From Candidatus Bacteroides pullicola (GTDB lineage Bacteria; Bacteroidota; Bacteroidia; Bacteroidales; Bacteroidaceae), in assembly GCA_019115825.1 (NCBI GenBank), contig DXCV01000070.1:1-61126 (forward strand): a DNA stretch of 61,126 nucleotides. The letters run 5' to 3'. Both the position numbers and the translations under genes were made by a program. Below, piece by piece: positions 25,780-34,913 of the stretch. The notes under the pieces were generated by a model. That model saw nothing but the letters and a program-made list of their open reading frames with translations, did not search any database and was not told where the DNA came from. Positions within the stretch are counted from its first letter, which is position 1. Every line of letters begins with the position of its first letter.

Positions 25780-26856
25780 TTACTTCAGATACGTGCGGAA
25801 GAACTCCTCGATGCGGTCGAAAGGAATCTTCTCCAGGTTGTCATACAAGTCCGTGTGCACGGCACCGGGCACGATGAGCAACTGCTTGTTGTCGCCCTTC
25901 AGGTGTTTGTAGACGTCCTCGCTGAAGTAGCGCGAGTGGGCCTTCTCGCCGTGGACAAGGAGGACAGCGCTGCGAATCTCCGGGGCATAGGCCAGGATGG
26001 GCTGGTTGAGGAAGGAGAGGGATGAAGTCACGTTCCATCCGCCGTTGGAGTTGAGCGAACGCTTGTGGTAGCCGCGCGGGGTCTTGTAGTAGGCGTGATA
26101 ATCCTTTACGAATTGGGGAGCGTCGGCAGGCAAGGGGTCTACCACGCCTCCGGCCAGGGCATACGTTCCGTTCTTGTAGTCCTCCGTGCGCTGGGCGTTG
26201 AGGGCCTGGCGCATCTGGTGGCGCGCATCGGCATTGTCCGTCTGGTCGAAATAGCCGTTGGCCGTGACGCGGGTCATGTCATACATCGTGGCGGCAACGG
26301 TGGCCTTAATGCGTGTGTCGATGGCTGCGGCATTGACAGCCATGCCTCCCCAGCCACAGATACCGAGGATGCCGATTTGCTCAGGGTTGACGTCGTCGCG
26401 GTTGGACAGATAATCCACGGCGGCGCAGAAGTCCTCCGTGTTAATGTCCGGCGAGGCCACGTAGCGGGGCTGTCCGCCGCTTTCGCCCGTGAACGAGGGG
26501 TCGAAGGCGAGGGTCAGGAAGCCACGCTCGGCCAAGGTCTGGGCGTAGAGGCCGGATGCCTGCTCCTTGACAGCGCCGAAGGGGCCGCAGATGGCGATGG
26601 CGGGCAGCTTGCCCGTGGCGTTCTTGGGGATGTAGAGGTCGGCGGCAAGGGTGATGCCGTAGCGGTTGTGGAAGGTGATCTTCGAATGATTCACCTTGTC
26701 ACTCTGTGGGAACACCTTGTCCCACTCTTGCGTCAATGTCAGTTTCTCTTCCATACTATTATGCGTGTTAAGTGAATGGTCTTGTGCCACGAGATGCCCC
26801 GCGCCGCACACAACGGCCACGGCAGCCAGGCAGAGAGATTTGAATACGAGTTTCAT
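25780..26856 (-). CDS. Secreted alpha/beta-hydrolase (dienelactone-hydrolase/YcjY-like)
   Basis: The 341-residue protein has a signal peptide (MKLVFKSLCLAAVAVVCGAGHLVAQ) and an alpha/beta-hydrolase fold. The nucleophile elbow reads GICGWGGMA, where relatives such as E. coli YcjY, as I recall, have GIC-x-S-GG. The usual Ser is thus Trp, leaving the Cys two residues earlier as the only candidate nucleophile. VHGEKAHSRYFSED and PGAVHTDLYD supply possible acid and His. Enzymatic activity is therefore uncertain. TACCTTTG at 26892-26885 is a likely -7 element. An AraC regulator gene lies 100 bp upstream on the same strand. Confidence 0.78.
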   Translation of the reverse strand: MKLVFKSLCLAAVAVVCGAGHLVAQDHSLNTHNSMEEKLTLTQEWDKVFPQSDKVNHSKITFHNRYGITLAADLYIPKNATGKLPAIAICGPFGAVKEQASGLYAQTLAERGFLTLAFDPSFTGESGGQPRYVASPDINTEDFCAAVDYLSNRDDVNPEQIGILGICGWGGMAVNAAAIDTRIKATVAATMYDMTRVTANGYFDQTDNADARHQMRQALNAQRTEDYKNGTYALAGGVVDPLPADAPQFVKDYHAYYKTPRGYHKRSLNSNGGWNVTSSLSFLNQPILAYAPEIRSAVLLVHGEKAHSRYFSEDVYKHLKGDNKQLLIVPGAVHTDLYDNLEKIPFDRIEEFFRTYLK

Positions 26857-26955
26857 ACGCTTTGCTTTTTTAGGTTTCACGGGACAAAGGTAGGGGAAAT
26901 GCCTCACAATCCATTTGCTGTAAAGCTCAATCTGCATTGTCCAAAGGCTCAATGC

Positions 26956-27810
26956 TCACAACGCAGCCACCGCCGTGGGCGACACACCGTATTGCCGCTT
27001 GAACGCCGCCGAGAAGTGCGACTGGTTCTTGAAACCCACTTGGACATAGACGTCTGCAATCTTCCGCCCGCCTTCCTTCATCAGGGCGTAGGCCACCTCC
27101 AGACGCTTGCGGATGAGCCACTTCTCGGGCGTCAGGTCACTGATTTTCTTGAAGTCACGCTTGAAGGTGGCCAGGCTGCGCCCGGTGTAGTGCGCCAGGT
27201 CCTCCTGCGAGAACTCGTACATGTAGTTCTTGTCCATGAAGTCCAGGATGTCTATCTTCCACGGCTCGTTGAAGTCAAAGAGCGTGGGGGCAAAGCGCCT
27301 GTCGATGTGGAGCAAGGCCAGCAGCCCTTCCTGCATCTTCAGGTGCATGAAGTCGCCCTGGGGCTTCACCTCCTTGTCGAAGAAGGGAGTGAGCGAGGAG
27401 AACAGGCTGGCCAACTCCGCCGTCTTGGGCAACTTGATGACCGACGGCTCCAGCTTGGGCGTACGGGCCGACACCTTGTAGGGACCGCCCTGGGCATACA
27501 TCTCGCGCAGGAAGTTGCGGGTGAAACTGAGGAAGATGCCACAATAGCGTTCGCCGTTGCAGGGTTTCTTATATAAGGTAATATGATGGTCGCGGGGAAT
27601 AAAGACACATTCGCCCTTCGCCACGTGGATTTGCTCCTCGCCGTTGTCCAACACCATCTCGCCGGAGTAGACATAGTTGATGGCATATTCACGCGAACGG
27701 TGGACACAAGCCCCCACATCGTCGTAGAAGAAACTGTAGAATATGTTCTCGTAGTTGAAGATGAGCTTCATCGGACCGAGGTCCTTCTCTTGCAAATATT
27801 TCTGTTCCAT
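26956..27810 (-). CDS. AraC-family transcriptional regulator
   Basis: The 284-residue protein has an N-terminal cupin-like sensory domain (about residues 20-150; VYSGEMVLDNGEEQIHVAKGECVFIPRDHH) and a C-terminal double helix-turn-helix (about 180-284; YTGRSLATFKRDFKKISDLTPEKWLIRKRL and VGFKNQSHFSAAFKRQYGVSPT). It lies upstream of and co-oriented with the secreted hydrolase, the usual arrangement of a regulator with its target. TACCTTTG on the minus strand at 27876-27869 is its probable -7 element. Confidence 0.88.
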   Translation of the reverse strand: MEQKYLQEKDLGPMKLIFNYENIFYSFFYDDVGACVHRSREYAINYVYSGEMVLDNGEEQIHVAKGECVFIPRDHHITLYKKPCNGERYCGIFLSFTRNFLREMYAQGGPYKVSARTPKLEPSVIKLPKTAELASLFSSLTPFFDKEVKPQGDFMHLKMQEGLLALLHIDRRFAPTLFDFNEPWKIDILDFMDKNYMYEFSQEDLAHYTGRSLATFKRDFKKISDLTPEKWLIRKRLEVAYALMKEGGRKIADVYVQVGFKNQSHFSAAFKRQYGVSPTAVAAL

Positions 27811-27991
27811 ATTATCTTGCTGTTAAATGATAATTTATCGGGGATCGCCCGCAAATCTTCTGCCGACACAAAGGTAAGGGAAAAGCCGGAGAAACGTATT
27901 GCCGAAAGGCTCAAAGTTGATTGTGGAGAGGCTCAATACGATATGAATGGAATCTGCTCCAAAGGTTCTGCGCATTATGCCCAAGGAAAAC

Positions 27992-28022
27992 TTGCTTTTT
28001 AGCCCGAACGCAGCTACCTTTG
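27992..28022 (+). promoter_or_regulatory. Promoter of the AAA ATPase gene
   Basis: TTG at 27992-27994 and TACCTTTG at 28015-28022 are 20 bases apart; the leader to the start codon at 28080 is about 50 bases. The 269-bp divergent spacer holds this and the AraC gene's promoter and nothing else I can identify. Confidence 0.7.
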
Positions 28023-28079
28023 CAAAATAAACCACGGTGAATTTTACGGCGGTTTCATTTAGGCTAAAAAATTCCTCTT

Positions 28080-29399
28080 ATGAAATTCTACGATAGGACA
28101 AACGAACTGAAAGAATTGCAGGAAGTACGCAATCTGGCCTTTACGGATCATTCCAAGCTGACCGTATTGACGGGACGCAGACGAATCGGAAAGACAAGCC
28201 TCATCTTCAAAAGTTGCGAAGACAGCACAACCTTGTATTGGTTTGTCAAACGCAGCAATGAGGCCGACTTGTGCCTGGAATTTGCGGAAACAGTCACCCG
28301 GGTATTAGGCGTTTCCGTACCGGGAAGATTGTATAGCTTCACCCGGCTATTCGAATTTGTCATGGAGTTGGGCATCCAGCATAAGTTCAACCTGGTCATT
28401 GACGAGTTTCAGGAATTCTACAATATCAATCCGTCCATATATAGCGGCATGCAGGACATTTGGGACAGATTCCGCACCCGTACCCATGTGAACTTGATTG
28501 TCAGCGGCTCGGTCTATACCCTGATGGAAAAGATATTCAAGGATGCCAAAGAGCCCTTGTATGGCCGTAGCGACAGAGTGTTGAAACTCTTTCCGTTCCC
28601 CACATACGTATTAAAAGAGATCTTGAAAGACCATAAACCAGACTTTATCCCCGAAGACTTACTGGCCCTATATACCTTCACCGGGGGAATCCCCAAATAT
28701 ATCGAGCTGTTCATGGATGCCCATGCAGTGAATATGGAACAGATGGTAGATTTTATGGTCCGGCCCGACTCTCCTTTTATGGACGAAGGGAATACATTGC
28801 TCATTCAGGAATTCGGAAAGAAATACGGAAACTATTTCTCCATCCTGAGTGCCATTGCTGATGGAGACAACACGCTGCCTGACTTGGAAGGAAGATTGGG
28901 CATCAGCCCGGGAGGCTACCTGAAAAGACTGGAAGAGGACTATAATCTTGTACACAAAAAAAGACCCATCCTGTCGAAAGAAGGGACGCAAAAGGTACGA
29001 TTCGAGATTTCAGACCCATTCCTACGCTTTTGGTTCCGTTATTTCCAAAAATACCAGTCGCTAATCCAAATCCGGAACTTCAAAGGGCTGGCAAGCATCA
29101 TCAAGAATGACTACGCCACCTACTCCGGCTGGATGCTGGAGGAATATTTCAAACAAAGAATGATAGAAAGCGGTGATTTCCTGCACATCGGCTCTTGGTG
29201 GGAAAGCAAAGGGGAGGCCAACGAGATAGACATCGTAGGCATCTATCTGTTCGAGAAGAAAGCTTTGGTTGCCGAAGTCAAACGCCAGCGGAAGAATTTC
29301 AAACCGGAACTGTTCCAAAAGAAAGTGGAAACCTTACGGAACAAAGTGCTTTCTAAGTTTGAAATTGAAAGCAAATGCCTGACAATGGAAGATATGTAA
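28080..29399 (+). CDS. AAA ATPase with C-terminal DUF234 (nuclease-like) domain
   Basis: A 439-residue protein of the archaeal-type ATPase family. Walker A is GRRRIGKTSL (about residues 32-41) and Walker B is NLVIDEFQEF (about 104-113). A winged-helix region follows (about 285-320), then a DUF234 domain with EIDIVGIYLFEKKALVAEVK (about 382-401), which resembles a PD-(D/E)xK nuclease core. Several such genes are typical of Bacteroidales genomes and their role is unclear; defence or mobile-element functions are guesses. Base composition is slightly more AT-rich than the flanking genes. Confidence 0.8.
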   Translation: MKFYDRTNELKELQEVRNLAFTDHSKLTVLTGRRRIGKTSLIFKSCEDSTTLYWFVKRSNEADLCLEFAETVTRVLGVSVPGRLYSFTRLFEFVMELGIQHKFNLVIDEFQEFYNINPSIYSGMQDIWDRFRTRTHVNLIVSGSVYTLMEKIFKDAKEPLYGRSDRVLKLFPFPTYVLKEILKDHKPDFIPEDLLALYTFTGGIPKYIELFMDAHAVNMEQMVDFMVRPDSPFMDEGNTLLIQEFGKKYGNYFSILSAIADGDNTLPDLEGRLGISPGGYLKRLEEDYNLVHKKRPILSKEGTQKVRFEISDPFLRFWFRYFQKYQSLIQIRNFKGLASIIKNDYATYSGWMLEEYFKQRMIESGDFLHIGSWWESKGEANEIDIVGIYLFEKKALVAEVKRQRKNFKPELFQKKVETLRNKVLSKFEIESKCLTMEDM

Positions 29400-29468
29400 A
29401 TCGTGTCCCCAACTCTATCCCTCTGTAGCTTGTCCGAGTGTTGTACTGAACAGGTTGCTGATACGATT

Positions 29469-29957
29469 TTATAGTTCTTTTTCCATCACATAATTAGTCA
29501 TATACAGTCTGTTGGCCCTCACCCGCTGTTCCTTCACCACCCGATAGCCCCGCTTTTCAAAGAAAGGACGGGCGGTGATGCTGGCTTCGGTATGTATCGT
29601 CTGCACGCCATAGTCACGGGCCATTCCCTCCACCTTCGACAACAACGCAGTCGCCACACCTTTTCCCTGCCAGTCCTTGTGGACAAACATAGAGTGCAGG
29701 TGTCCCTCGGCGTTCATGGAGGAGAATCCTAAAAGGACATCCTGGCTGTCAAAGGCCCCGACAAAACTGTTCCTTGCCAGAAGCCCTGCCCAATGCTCCA
29801 TGCTGTCCCCACATGATGCCCAGTCTTCGACTTCCTCCGGAGTATAATCCCGGATGCTCACCTGAAGCACAGTCGCAATGAACAACTCCCGCACCTCTCC
29901 CATGTCCTGTCCGACAAGGGGGCGCAATTTGTAGGAAGAAAACAAATCTTTTCTCAT
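29469..29957 (-). CDS. GNAT-family N-acetyltransferase
   Basis: The 162-residue protein has the acetyl-CoA-binding motif in SMFVHKDWQGKGVATALLSKVE (about residues 93-114; the Q-x-x-G-x-A type loop) and ends with the FFEKRGYRVVKEQ strand typical of GNATs. The substrate is unknown. Start 29957 is preferred over an upstream Met. TACCTTTG at 29994-29987 on the minus strand gives a short leader. It converges with the AAA ATPase gene. Confidence 0.82.
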   Translation of the reverse strand: MRKDLFSSYKLRPLVGQDMGEVRELFIATVLQVSIRDYTPEEVEDWASCGDSMEHWAGLLARNSFVGAFDSQDVLLGFSSMNAEGHLHSMFVHKDWQGKGVATALLSKVEGMARDYGVQTIHTEASITARPFFEKRGYRVVKEQRVRANRLYMTNYVMEKEL

Positions 29958-30108
29958 AGGGAAACAGATAAGATGATTAGTTGGCACAAAGGTAAGGCTT
30001 ATCATTCAATGCTAAAGAACAAACAAGGACAATATTTAACCCAAATCAATCCGACCTATCCCAATAATCCCGACCTTTGTCGTGCAAATAAACAAAACAC
30101 GTAGCCGT

Positions 30109-31281
30109 ATGCTTACAAGAACACAAGCGCTCCGTCGCTTCCGGCTGGCTGTCAGCCTGTTTTTCTTTGTGCAAGGAGCCGTTTTCGCCACTTGGGCCAA
30201 CCGCATCCCCGACATCAAAAGCGCCCTGCAACTGAGTGACGCCCAACTGGGCTCTGTCCTGTTCTCCATCCCCGTGGGGCAGATGACGGCCATGTATCTC
30301 TCTGCCTGGCTCATCAACCGTTTCGGCAGCCGGCGGATGCTGACCTTGGCCTCGCTGCTCTATCCGCTGATGCTGCTTCCGCTGGGCACAGCCGGCAATG
30401 TCTGGCTCTTGTCCGCCGGATTGTTCCTGTTCGGCATGAGCGGCAACCTGTTCAACATCGCCGCCAACACACAAGGTGTCAACGTGGAGCACTTCTACGC
30501 CCGCAGCATCATGGCTTCGCTCCACGGGCTGTGGAGCCTGGGCGGATTCCTGGGTGGCGTCATCAGCATGAGTTTCATCGCCCTGGAGATACAACCGTGG
30601 ACGCACTTCCTGCTGGTGGCGGTCCTGGCCATCGCCCTGACCTCCTATATGCGCCGCCTGCTGGTGCGCCATGACTGGAAATCCGCACAAGCAGAGGAAG
30701 AATCTGTGAAAAAGAAACATATCCCCCTGCGTCAACGGCTGGACCGCTACGTGCTGCTGCTGGGCGGCATGTCCTTCTGCGCCATGGTGTGCGAAGGCAG
30801 CATGTACGACTGGAGCGGCCTGTATTTCCAGCAAGTGGTAGGGGCGCCGGACAAACTGGTGCAACTGGGCTACGTCACCTGCATGTGCACCATGACGATA
30901 GGCCGATTCGTGGCAGACTACTTCGTGTCCCGCTTCGGTGCACAACGGATTGTCCGACTCAGCGGATTGCTCATCTGCTTCGGGCTGCTGCTGGCCGTCC
31001 TCCTGCCGGACGTGGTGTTTGCCACCCTCGGATTCTTCCTGGTAGGCTTCGGCATCTCGTCCACCGTCCCCGTGTGCTACAGCATTGCGGGCCGCTCCAC
31101 CCGGATGAACCCCGGCACGGCATTGGCCACGGTCTCCTCCATCGGCTACCTGGGCTTCCTGCTTTGGCCGCCGGTCATCGGACATCTTTCGCAAGCCATC
31201 ACGCTGCATTGGACCTTTGCCATTGTCGCCTTCTTCGGGCTGCTGATAGCCCTCGGCGCTTCCCGGCTTCCCCGCCTTTGA
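30109..31281 (+). CDS. Major facilitator superfamily permease
   Basis: The 390-residue protein has about 12 hydrophobic segments. The loop after helix 2 (LINRFGSRRMLT) and its copy after helix 8 (FVSRFGAQRIVR) match the MFS signature. It resembles the YbjJ/FucP-like branch; the substrate cannot be read from sequence. Start 30109 (MLTRTQALRRFR) removes an implausible N-terminal extension. It converges on the PPTase gene across an 80-bp spacer filled by a tandem array. Confidence 0.85.
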   Translation: MLTRTQALRRFRLAVSLFFFVQGAVFATWANRIPDIKSALQLSDAQLGSVLFSIPVGQMTAMYLSAWLINRFGSRRMLTLASLLYPLMLLPLGTAGNVWLLSAGLFLFGMSGNLFNIAANTQGVNVEHFYARSIMASLHGLWSLGGFLGGVISMSFIALEIQPWTHFLLVAVLAIALTSYMRRLLVRHDWKSAQAEEESVKKKHIPLRQRLDRYVLLLGGMSFCAMVCEGSMYDWSGLYFQQVVGAPDKLVQLGYVTCMCTMTIGRFVADYFVSRFGAQRIVRLSGLLICFGLLLAVLLPDVVFATLGFFLVGFGISSTVPVCYSIAGRSTRMNPGTALATVSSIGYLGFLLWPPVIGHLSQAITLHWTFAIVAFFGLLIALGASRLPRL

Positions 31282-31288
31282 GCAGGTA

Positions 31289-31354
31289 TACCGCCGCCCG
31301 TGGACGGAGGTACGGCTGTCCGCGGGCGGAGGTACGGCTGTCCATGGGCGGAGG
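31289..31354. repeat. Intergenic tandem array, 22 nt x 3
   Basis: Units start at 31289, 31311 and 31333, exactly 22 nt each, sharing GGCGGAGG or GACGGAGG ends. The centres are CCGTGG, CCGCGG and CCATGG; the last two are both palindromes. The array fills nearly all of the 80-bp gap between two convergent stop codons (31281 and 31362). Confidence 0.9.
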
Positions 31355-31361
31355 CATACCC

Positions 31362-31985
31362 CTACCCGACCTGCCAAGTCAGCACGAAATCGGGATGCAA
31401 TAAATAATGTATGAAGAATGTCCGCCGGGATGCTGTCTTGTATTCGCGGGCATGGAAAACGCCTTGGTGGAGAGGCGTGAAAGGAAATATCCGCAGATGC
31501 TCCTGGAAATCCACTTCCATCGTATCCAGACACTTGAACATCGTCTCCTTGGCCGACCAATGCAACAGGAGACTCCACGTGTCATCTCTCTCGTAGGGGT
31601 TGGCCACCTCGTCGGCACGCATGAAGCGGGAAGCCACCTTGTGCACTCGCGGGCCGTATTGCTCAATGTCTATGCCCACCGGCTTCCGTCCCAAGATGAC
31701 TGCCACATATCCCCGTGTATGCGAAATGCTGATGAAGGTAGAAGCATCCAAGAGATAAGGCTTCCCCGAAGGCCGATAAAGAATCTCGCAATCCTCACCC
31801 GCCAATTCGCGTAGCAACGCCCGCACCGACAGCCACTCTTGCCTGCGGTGAGGAGCCTGAAAGCGGCTTTCCGCCTCAGCCACCATGACAGAAGGGAGCG
31901 ACGCGCACAAGTCCTCATACGCCTCGCCCATCTGCCAGATGCCCCACAGGCAGTCAACATCATTATGCTTCAGCAGCAACGGCAT
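31362..31985 (-). CDS. 4'-phosphopantetheinyl transferase (Sfp type)
   Basis: The 207-residue enzyme moves phosphopantetheine from CoA to carrier proteins. It has VGIDIEQYGPR (about residues 103-113, first magnesium-binding motif) and LHWSAKETMFK (about 147-157, the W-x-x-KE motif). Its start lies inside the last 23 bases of gldE, indicating translational coupling in the mutY-ssb-gldE-PPTase cluster that recurs in Bacteroidetes. The likely target is the fatty-acid or aryl-polyene carrier protein, which is inference. Confidence 0.9.
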   Translation of the reverse strand: MPLLLKHNDVDCLWGIWQMGEAYEDLCASLPSVMVAEAESRFQAPHRRQEWLSVRALLRELAGEDCEILYRPSGKPYLLDASTFISISHTRGYVAVILGRKPVGIDIEQYGPRVHKVASRFMRADEVANPYERDDTWSLLLHWSAKETMFKCLDTMEVDFQEHLRIFPFTPLHQGVFHAREYKTASRRTFFIHYLLHPDFVLTWQVG

Positions 31986-33309
31986 GATTCTCGTCTGCAG
32001 AGGGATTAATCGTGAACTTGACTTTCAGGATGCGGCGATTGTCCATTTCCAACACCTCGAACGTATAGCGGCCATAGACTACCTTCTCGTGCAAGGCGGG
32101 AAACTCGCCCTTCAGCTCCAACAACAAGCCGGCCAAGGTATCGGCATCGCCGGCCACTTCGTCGAACATATCCTCGTCCACTTGGGTAATTTTATAGAAA
32201 TCAATCAGCTGGGTCTTGGCCTCGAATATCCAAATATGGTCGTTCAAGGTGACGTAGTTATGCTCCTCGTCATCGTATTCATCGCGGATTTCGCCCACAA
32301 TTTCCTCAATGACGTCTTCCATTGTCACCAAGCCCGATGTGCCGCCAAACTCGTCCACCACGATGGCGATATGGATTTTGTTGGCCTGAAAGTCGCGCAA
32401 CAACTCGTCTATCATCTTGGTCTCGGGCACAAAGTAAGCCGGACGAATCAGGGATTGCCAACGGAAATTGTCGCCTTTGGACAAGTGAGGCAACAGATCC
32501 TTGATATACAGGATGCCCTTGATGTTGTCCCGCGTCTCACTATACACCGGTATACGCGAATAGACATTCTCCACGATGCACTTCAGCACATCCTTGAATG
32601 GCGTATGCAACTCCAGGTCCACCATATCCAACCGGGAAGTCATGATTTCCTTGGCTGTTTCCTCGCCAAAGCGGATGATGCCTTCCAGAATTTTGTTTTC
32701 TTCCGCACGACCGGCTTTGTCGGGCATCAGTCCGTCCACCGGCAAAGGGGGCATTTCCTTCCGAATCACATATTTTTCCGCCAGCGAGGCAGAGCGCAGA
32801 AGCACGGAGGCCAACGGATAAACCGCCGAACAACAGGCCTCCACCCCAGGAGCGGCAAAACGGCAAAACGCCAATGTCTTGTGGGCAGACAGCATCTTCG
32901 GCGCCAATTCGCCCACCAGCAACAGCAAGAGGGCAAGGACTATCGTCAGCACCACGAATTGCACCCAAGGCACGAAAAAATGAAATACTTGGAGGAAAAA
33001 GAAGTTACAGAGGATAACGGCCGCCACACTCGCCAAATTGTCCGTTATCAGCAGAGAGGCCCATAAGCGTTTCGCGTCGGCCAGCAACCTGGAGATGCGA
33101 GCATCCTCAGCCTGCTTACGCCCGCCAATATCAGCCAGGCCGGAAGGCGGCAACGAAAAGAAAGCAACTTTGGCAACCGATGCGAAACCGGATACCAACA
33201 GGAAAACGACCGCACACAACAAGGCTACCACGGCCGATACAGAAGGAACGGTGACAGATATGTTGCTAAACCCATCTGCCACCTGGGCTAAATAAGCGTC
33301 TGAGTCCAA
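31963..33309 (-). CDS. gldE: GldE-like membrane protein with CBS and CorC domains
   Basis: The 448-residue protein has an N-terminal CNNM/DUF21 membrane domain (about residues 15-195), a CBS pair (about 215-330) and a CorC/HlyC-type C-terminal domain (about 345-440). This matches the Bacteroidetes GldE family, named for gliding motility but also present in non-gliding gut species, where it probably acts in ion (magnesium/cobalt) homeostasis. gldD, usually next to it in gliding species, is absent. It follows ssb by 23 bases. Confidence 0.85.
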   Translation of the reverse strand: MDSDAYLAQVADGFSNISVTVPSVSAVVALLCAVVFLLVSGFASVAKVAFFSLPPSGLADIGGRKQAEDARISRLLADAKRLWASLLITDNLASVAAVILCNFFFLQVFHFFVPWVQFVVLTIVLALLLLLVGELAPKMLSAHKTLAFCRFAAPGVEACCSAVYPLASVLLRSASLAEKYVIRKEMPPLPVDGLMPDKAGRAEENKILEGIIRFGEETAKEIMTSRLDMVDLELHTPFKDVLKCIVENVYSRIPVYSETRDNIKGILYIKDLLPHLSKGDNFRWQSLIRPAYFVPETKMIDELLRDFQANKIHIAIVVDEFGGTSGLVTMEDVIEEIVGEIRDEYDDEEHNYVTLNDHIWIFEAKTQLIDFYKITQVDEDMFDEVAGDADTLAGLLLELKGEFPALHEKVVYGRYTFEVLEMDNRRILKVKFTINPSADENHAVAAEA

Positions 33310-33332
33310 AGGTTTTTGTATTAGGTGAACAA

Positions 33333-33761
33333 TCAGAACGGCAAGTCGTCCGTCCCATTATCTGATGCCGCAGGCTGCTGCGGTACAGGCTGCTGCGGTT
33401 GAACCGCCGCTGGCTGCCCTGTAGCAGGCTTTGGAGTGAGCATTTCCATATTGTCAACGAAAATCTCCGTCACATAGCGTTTGATACCCGTCTGGTCGTC
33501 ATACGAACGGGTGCGGATTTTACCCTCCACATAAAGTTTATCGCCTTTGTGCACGTATTTATCTACGATTTCTCCCAAACGGTTTCTAAAAATCAAGTTA
33601 TGCCATTCAGTCCTGTCCGGCACTTGAACGCCATTCTGCAAGGTATATCCTTTCTCCGTAGTAGCCAAGGACAACTGAGCTACACAACTCCCCCCGTCAT
33701 AAAAAGTCACCTTAGGGTCTTGTCCTACGTTTCCGACCAATATAACTTTGTTAATTCCCAT
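33333..33761 (-). CDS. ssb: Single-stranded DNA-binding protein
   Basis: The 142-residue protein has an OB fold (about residues 1-105; INKVILVGNVGQDPKV, WHNLIFRNRLGEIVDKYVHKGDKLYVEGK) followed by a Pro/Gln-rich linker (about 110-133) and the acidic tip DDLPF that docks repair and replication partners. Start 33761 is the conserved MGINKV. It has its own promoter inside the end of mutY. Confidence 0.95.
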   Translation of the reverse strand: MGINKVILVGNVGQDPKVTFYDGGSCVAQLSLATTEKGYTLQNGVQVPDRTEWHNLIFRNRLGEIVDKYVHKGDKLYVEGKIRTRSYDDQTGIKRYVTEIFVDNMEMLTPKPATGQPAAVQPQQPVPQQPAASDNGTDDLPF

Positions 33762-33787
33762 ATACAAGCTATGCTATAAATTTTTGC

Positions 33788-33818
33788 CAAAAATAACGAG
33801 AATATCTACATCTTGCAA
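33788..33818 (-). promoter_or_regulatory. Promoter of ssb-gldE-PPTase
   Basis: TATTTTTG on the minus strand at 33795-33788 and TTG at 33818-33816, 20 bases apart. The -33 element overlaps the last codons of mutY. Confidence 0.65.
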
Positions 33819-34873
33819 GAATCAGCCTGCTTTTTTAGATGATTTTCCAGAAAAGCATGCACCAGCCTCGGCAAAGCGTAGACATCCAAATCGGCCACCG
33901 GCACGCGCAAATACCCTGGAAACTCGGAAGATTCGGGCAATATGATTTCATAGAAATTGGCATGGATGATGCGATGGGACAACACATGCTTCACTCCGCG
34001 AGACAAAGGCCTTACCACCGCGCCGGGGTGACCGCGCAAAAAGTCTGCAAAGACTTCGCTTCCGAGGAACTTTGCCACGTCCAAGTCTTCATCAGTCTCC
34101 AGCAACGGAAGTTCAAAGAGATTCTTCCAGATGTCATCCGCCACCCGCTTATGCAGCAAGGTGTCATTTCCCAAACGCACGAACAGGTAGTTGAAGTAAC
34201 GGTCAACCAGCTTCGTCCGATGCTGCTTCACCGGCAAGTCGGATACGCGCCCCTCCGCCAAAGCCGCGCACGTCTCCGCCAACGGACAAGCCATGCATCC
34301 CGGCGACTTGGGCGTACACACCATCGCTCCGAAATCCATGATGGCCTGATTATAATCCGCCGAATGGGACGGCTCCAGCATCTCCTGCGCCAAGGCGGCG
34401 AACTGTTTCTTTCCGGTCGTGGAATCAATGGGCGTATCCACCCCGAAATGGCGCGCCAGCACCCGGTAGACATTTCCATCCACCACCGCACAGGGCATCC
34501 CGTAGGCAAAAGAGCAGATGGCCGCCGCCGTATAATCCCCCACCCCTTTCAGCGCGCGCACCTCCTCATAAGTTGCAGGAAACACGCCATCCTTCATGCT
34601 CCGCGCCGCCGCCAACAAGTTTCGCGCCCGCGAGTAATATCCCAATCCCTGCCACAGGCGCATCACCTCGTCATCGTCAGCCGCCGCCAACGACTTGACA
34701 TCCGGAAAACGCCGGACAAAGCGGGCATAGTAATCATAGCCCTGCGCCACCCGCGTCTGTTGCAGGATAATCTCGGAAATCCAAATGAGGTACGGGTCTT
34801 GGGTATCCCGCCAAGGCAACGTGCGCTTGTTTTCGCGATACCAGGACAATAATGTGTTGCTGAATGTATTCAT
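33806..34873 (-). CDS. mutY: A/G-specific adenine glycosylase
   Basis: The 355-residue repair enzyme removes adenine mispaired with 8-oxoguanine. The HhH-GPD domain shows SEIILQQTRV (with the catalytic Glu) and LKGVGDYTAAAICSFAYG, with the catalytic Asp in VVDGNVYRVLARHF. The [4Fe-4S] ligands follow as C-x6-C-x2-C-x5-C (CTPKSPGCMACPLAETC, about residues 187-203). A C-terminal NUDIX-like domain recognises oxoG. It heads the mutY-ssb-gldE-PPTase cluster and borders the defence locus. Confidence 0.95.
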   Translation of the reverse strand: MNTFSNTLLSWYRENKRTLPWRDTQDPYLIWISEIILQQTRVAQGYDYYARFVRRFPDVKSLAAADDDEVMRLWQGLGYYSRARNLLAAARSMKDGVFPATYEEVRALKGVGDYTAAAICSFAYGMPCAVVDGNVYRVLARHFGVDTPIDSTTGKKQFAALAQEMLEPSHSADYNQAIMDFGAMVCTPKSPGCMACPLAETCAALAEGRVSDLPVKQHRTKLVDRYFNYLFVRLGNDTLLHKRVADDIWKNLFELPLLETDEDLDVAKFLGSEVFADFLRGHPGAVVRPLSRGVKHVLSHRIIHANFYEIILPESSEFPGYLRVPVADLDVYALPRLVHAFLENHLKKQADSCKM

Positions 34874-34913
34874 CTGAAAAACTGTTTCTGAAACTTGAAA
34901 TTACACTAAGATT

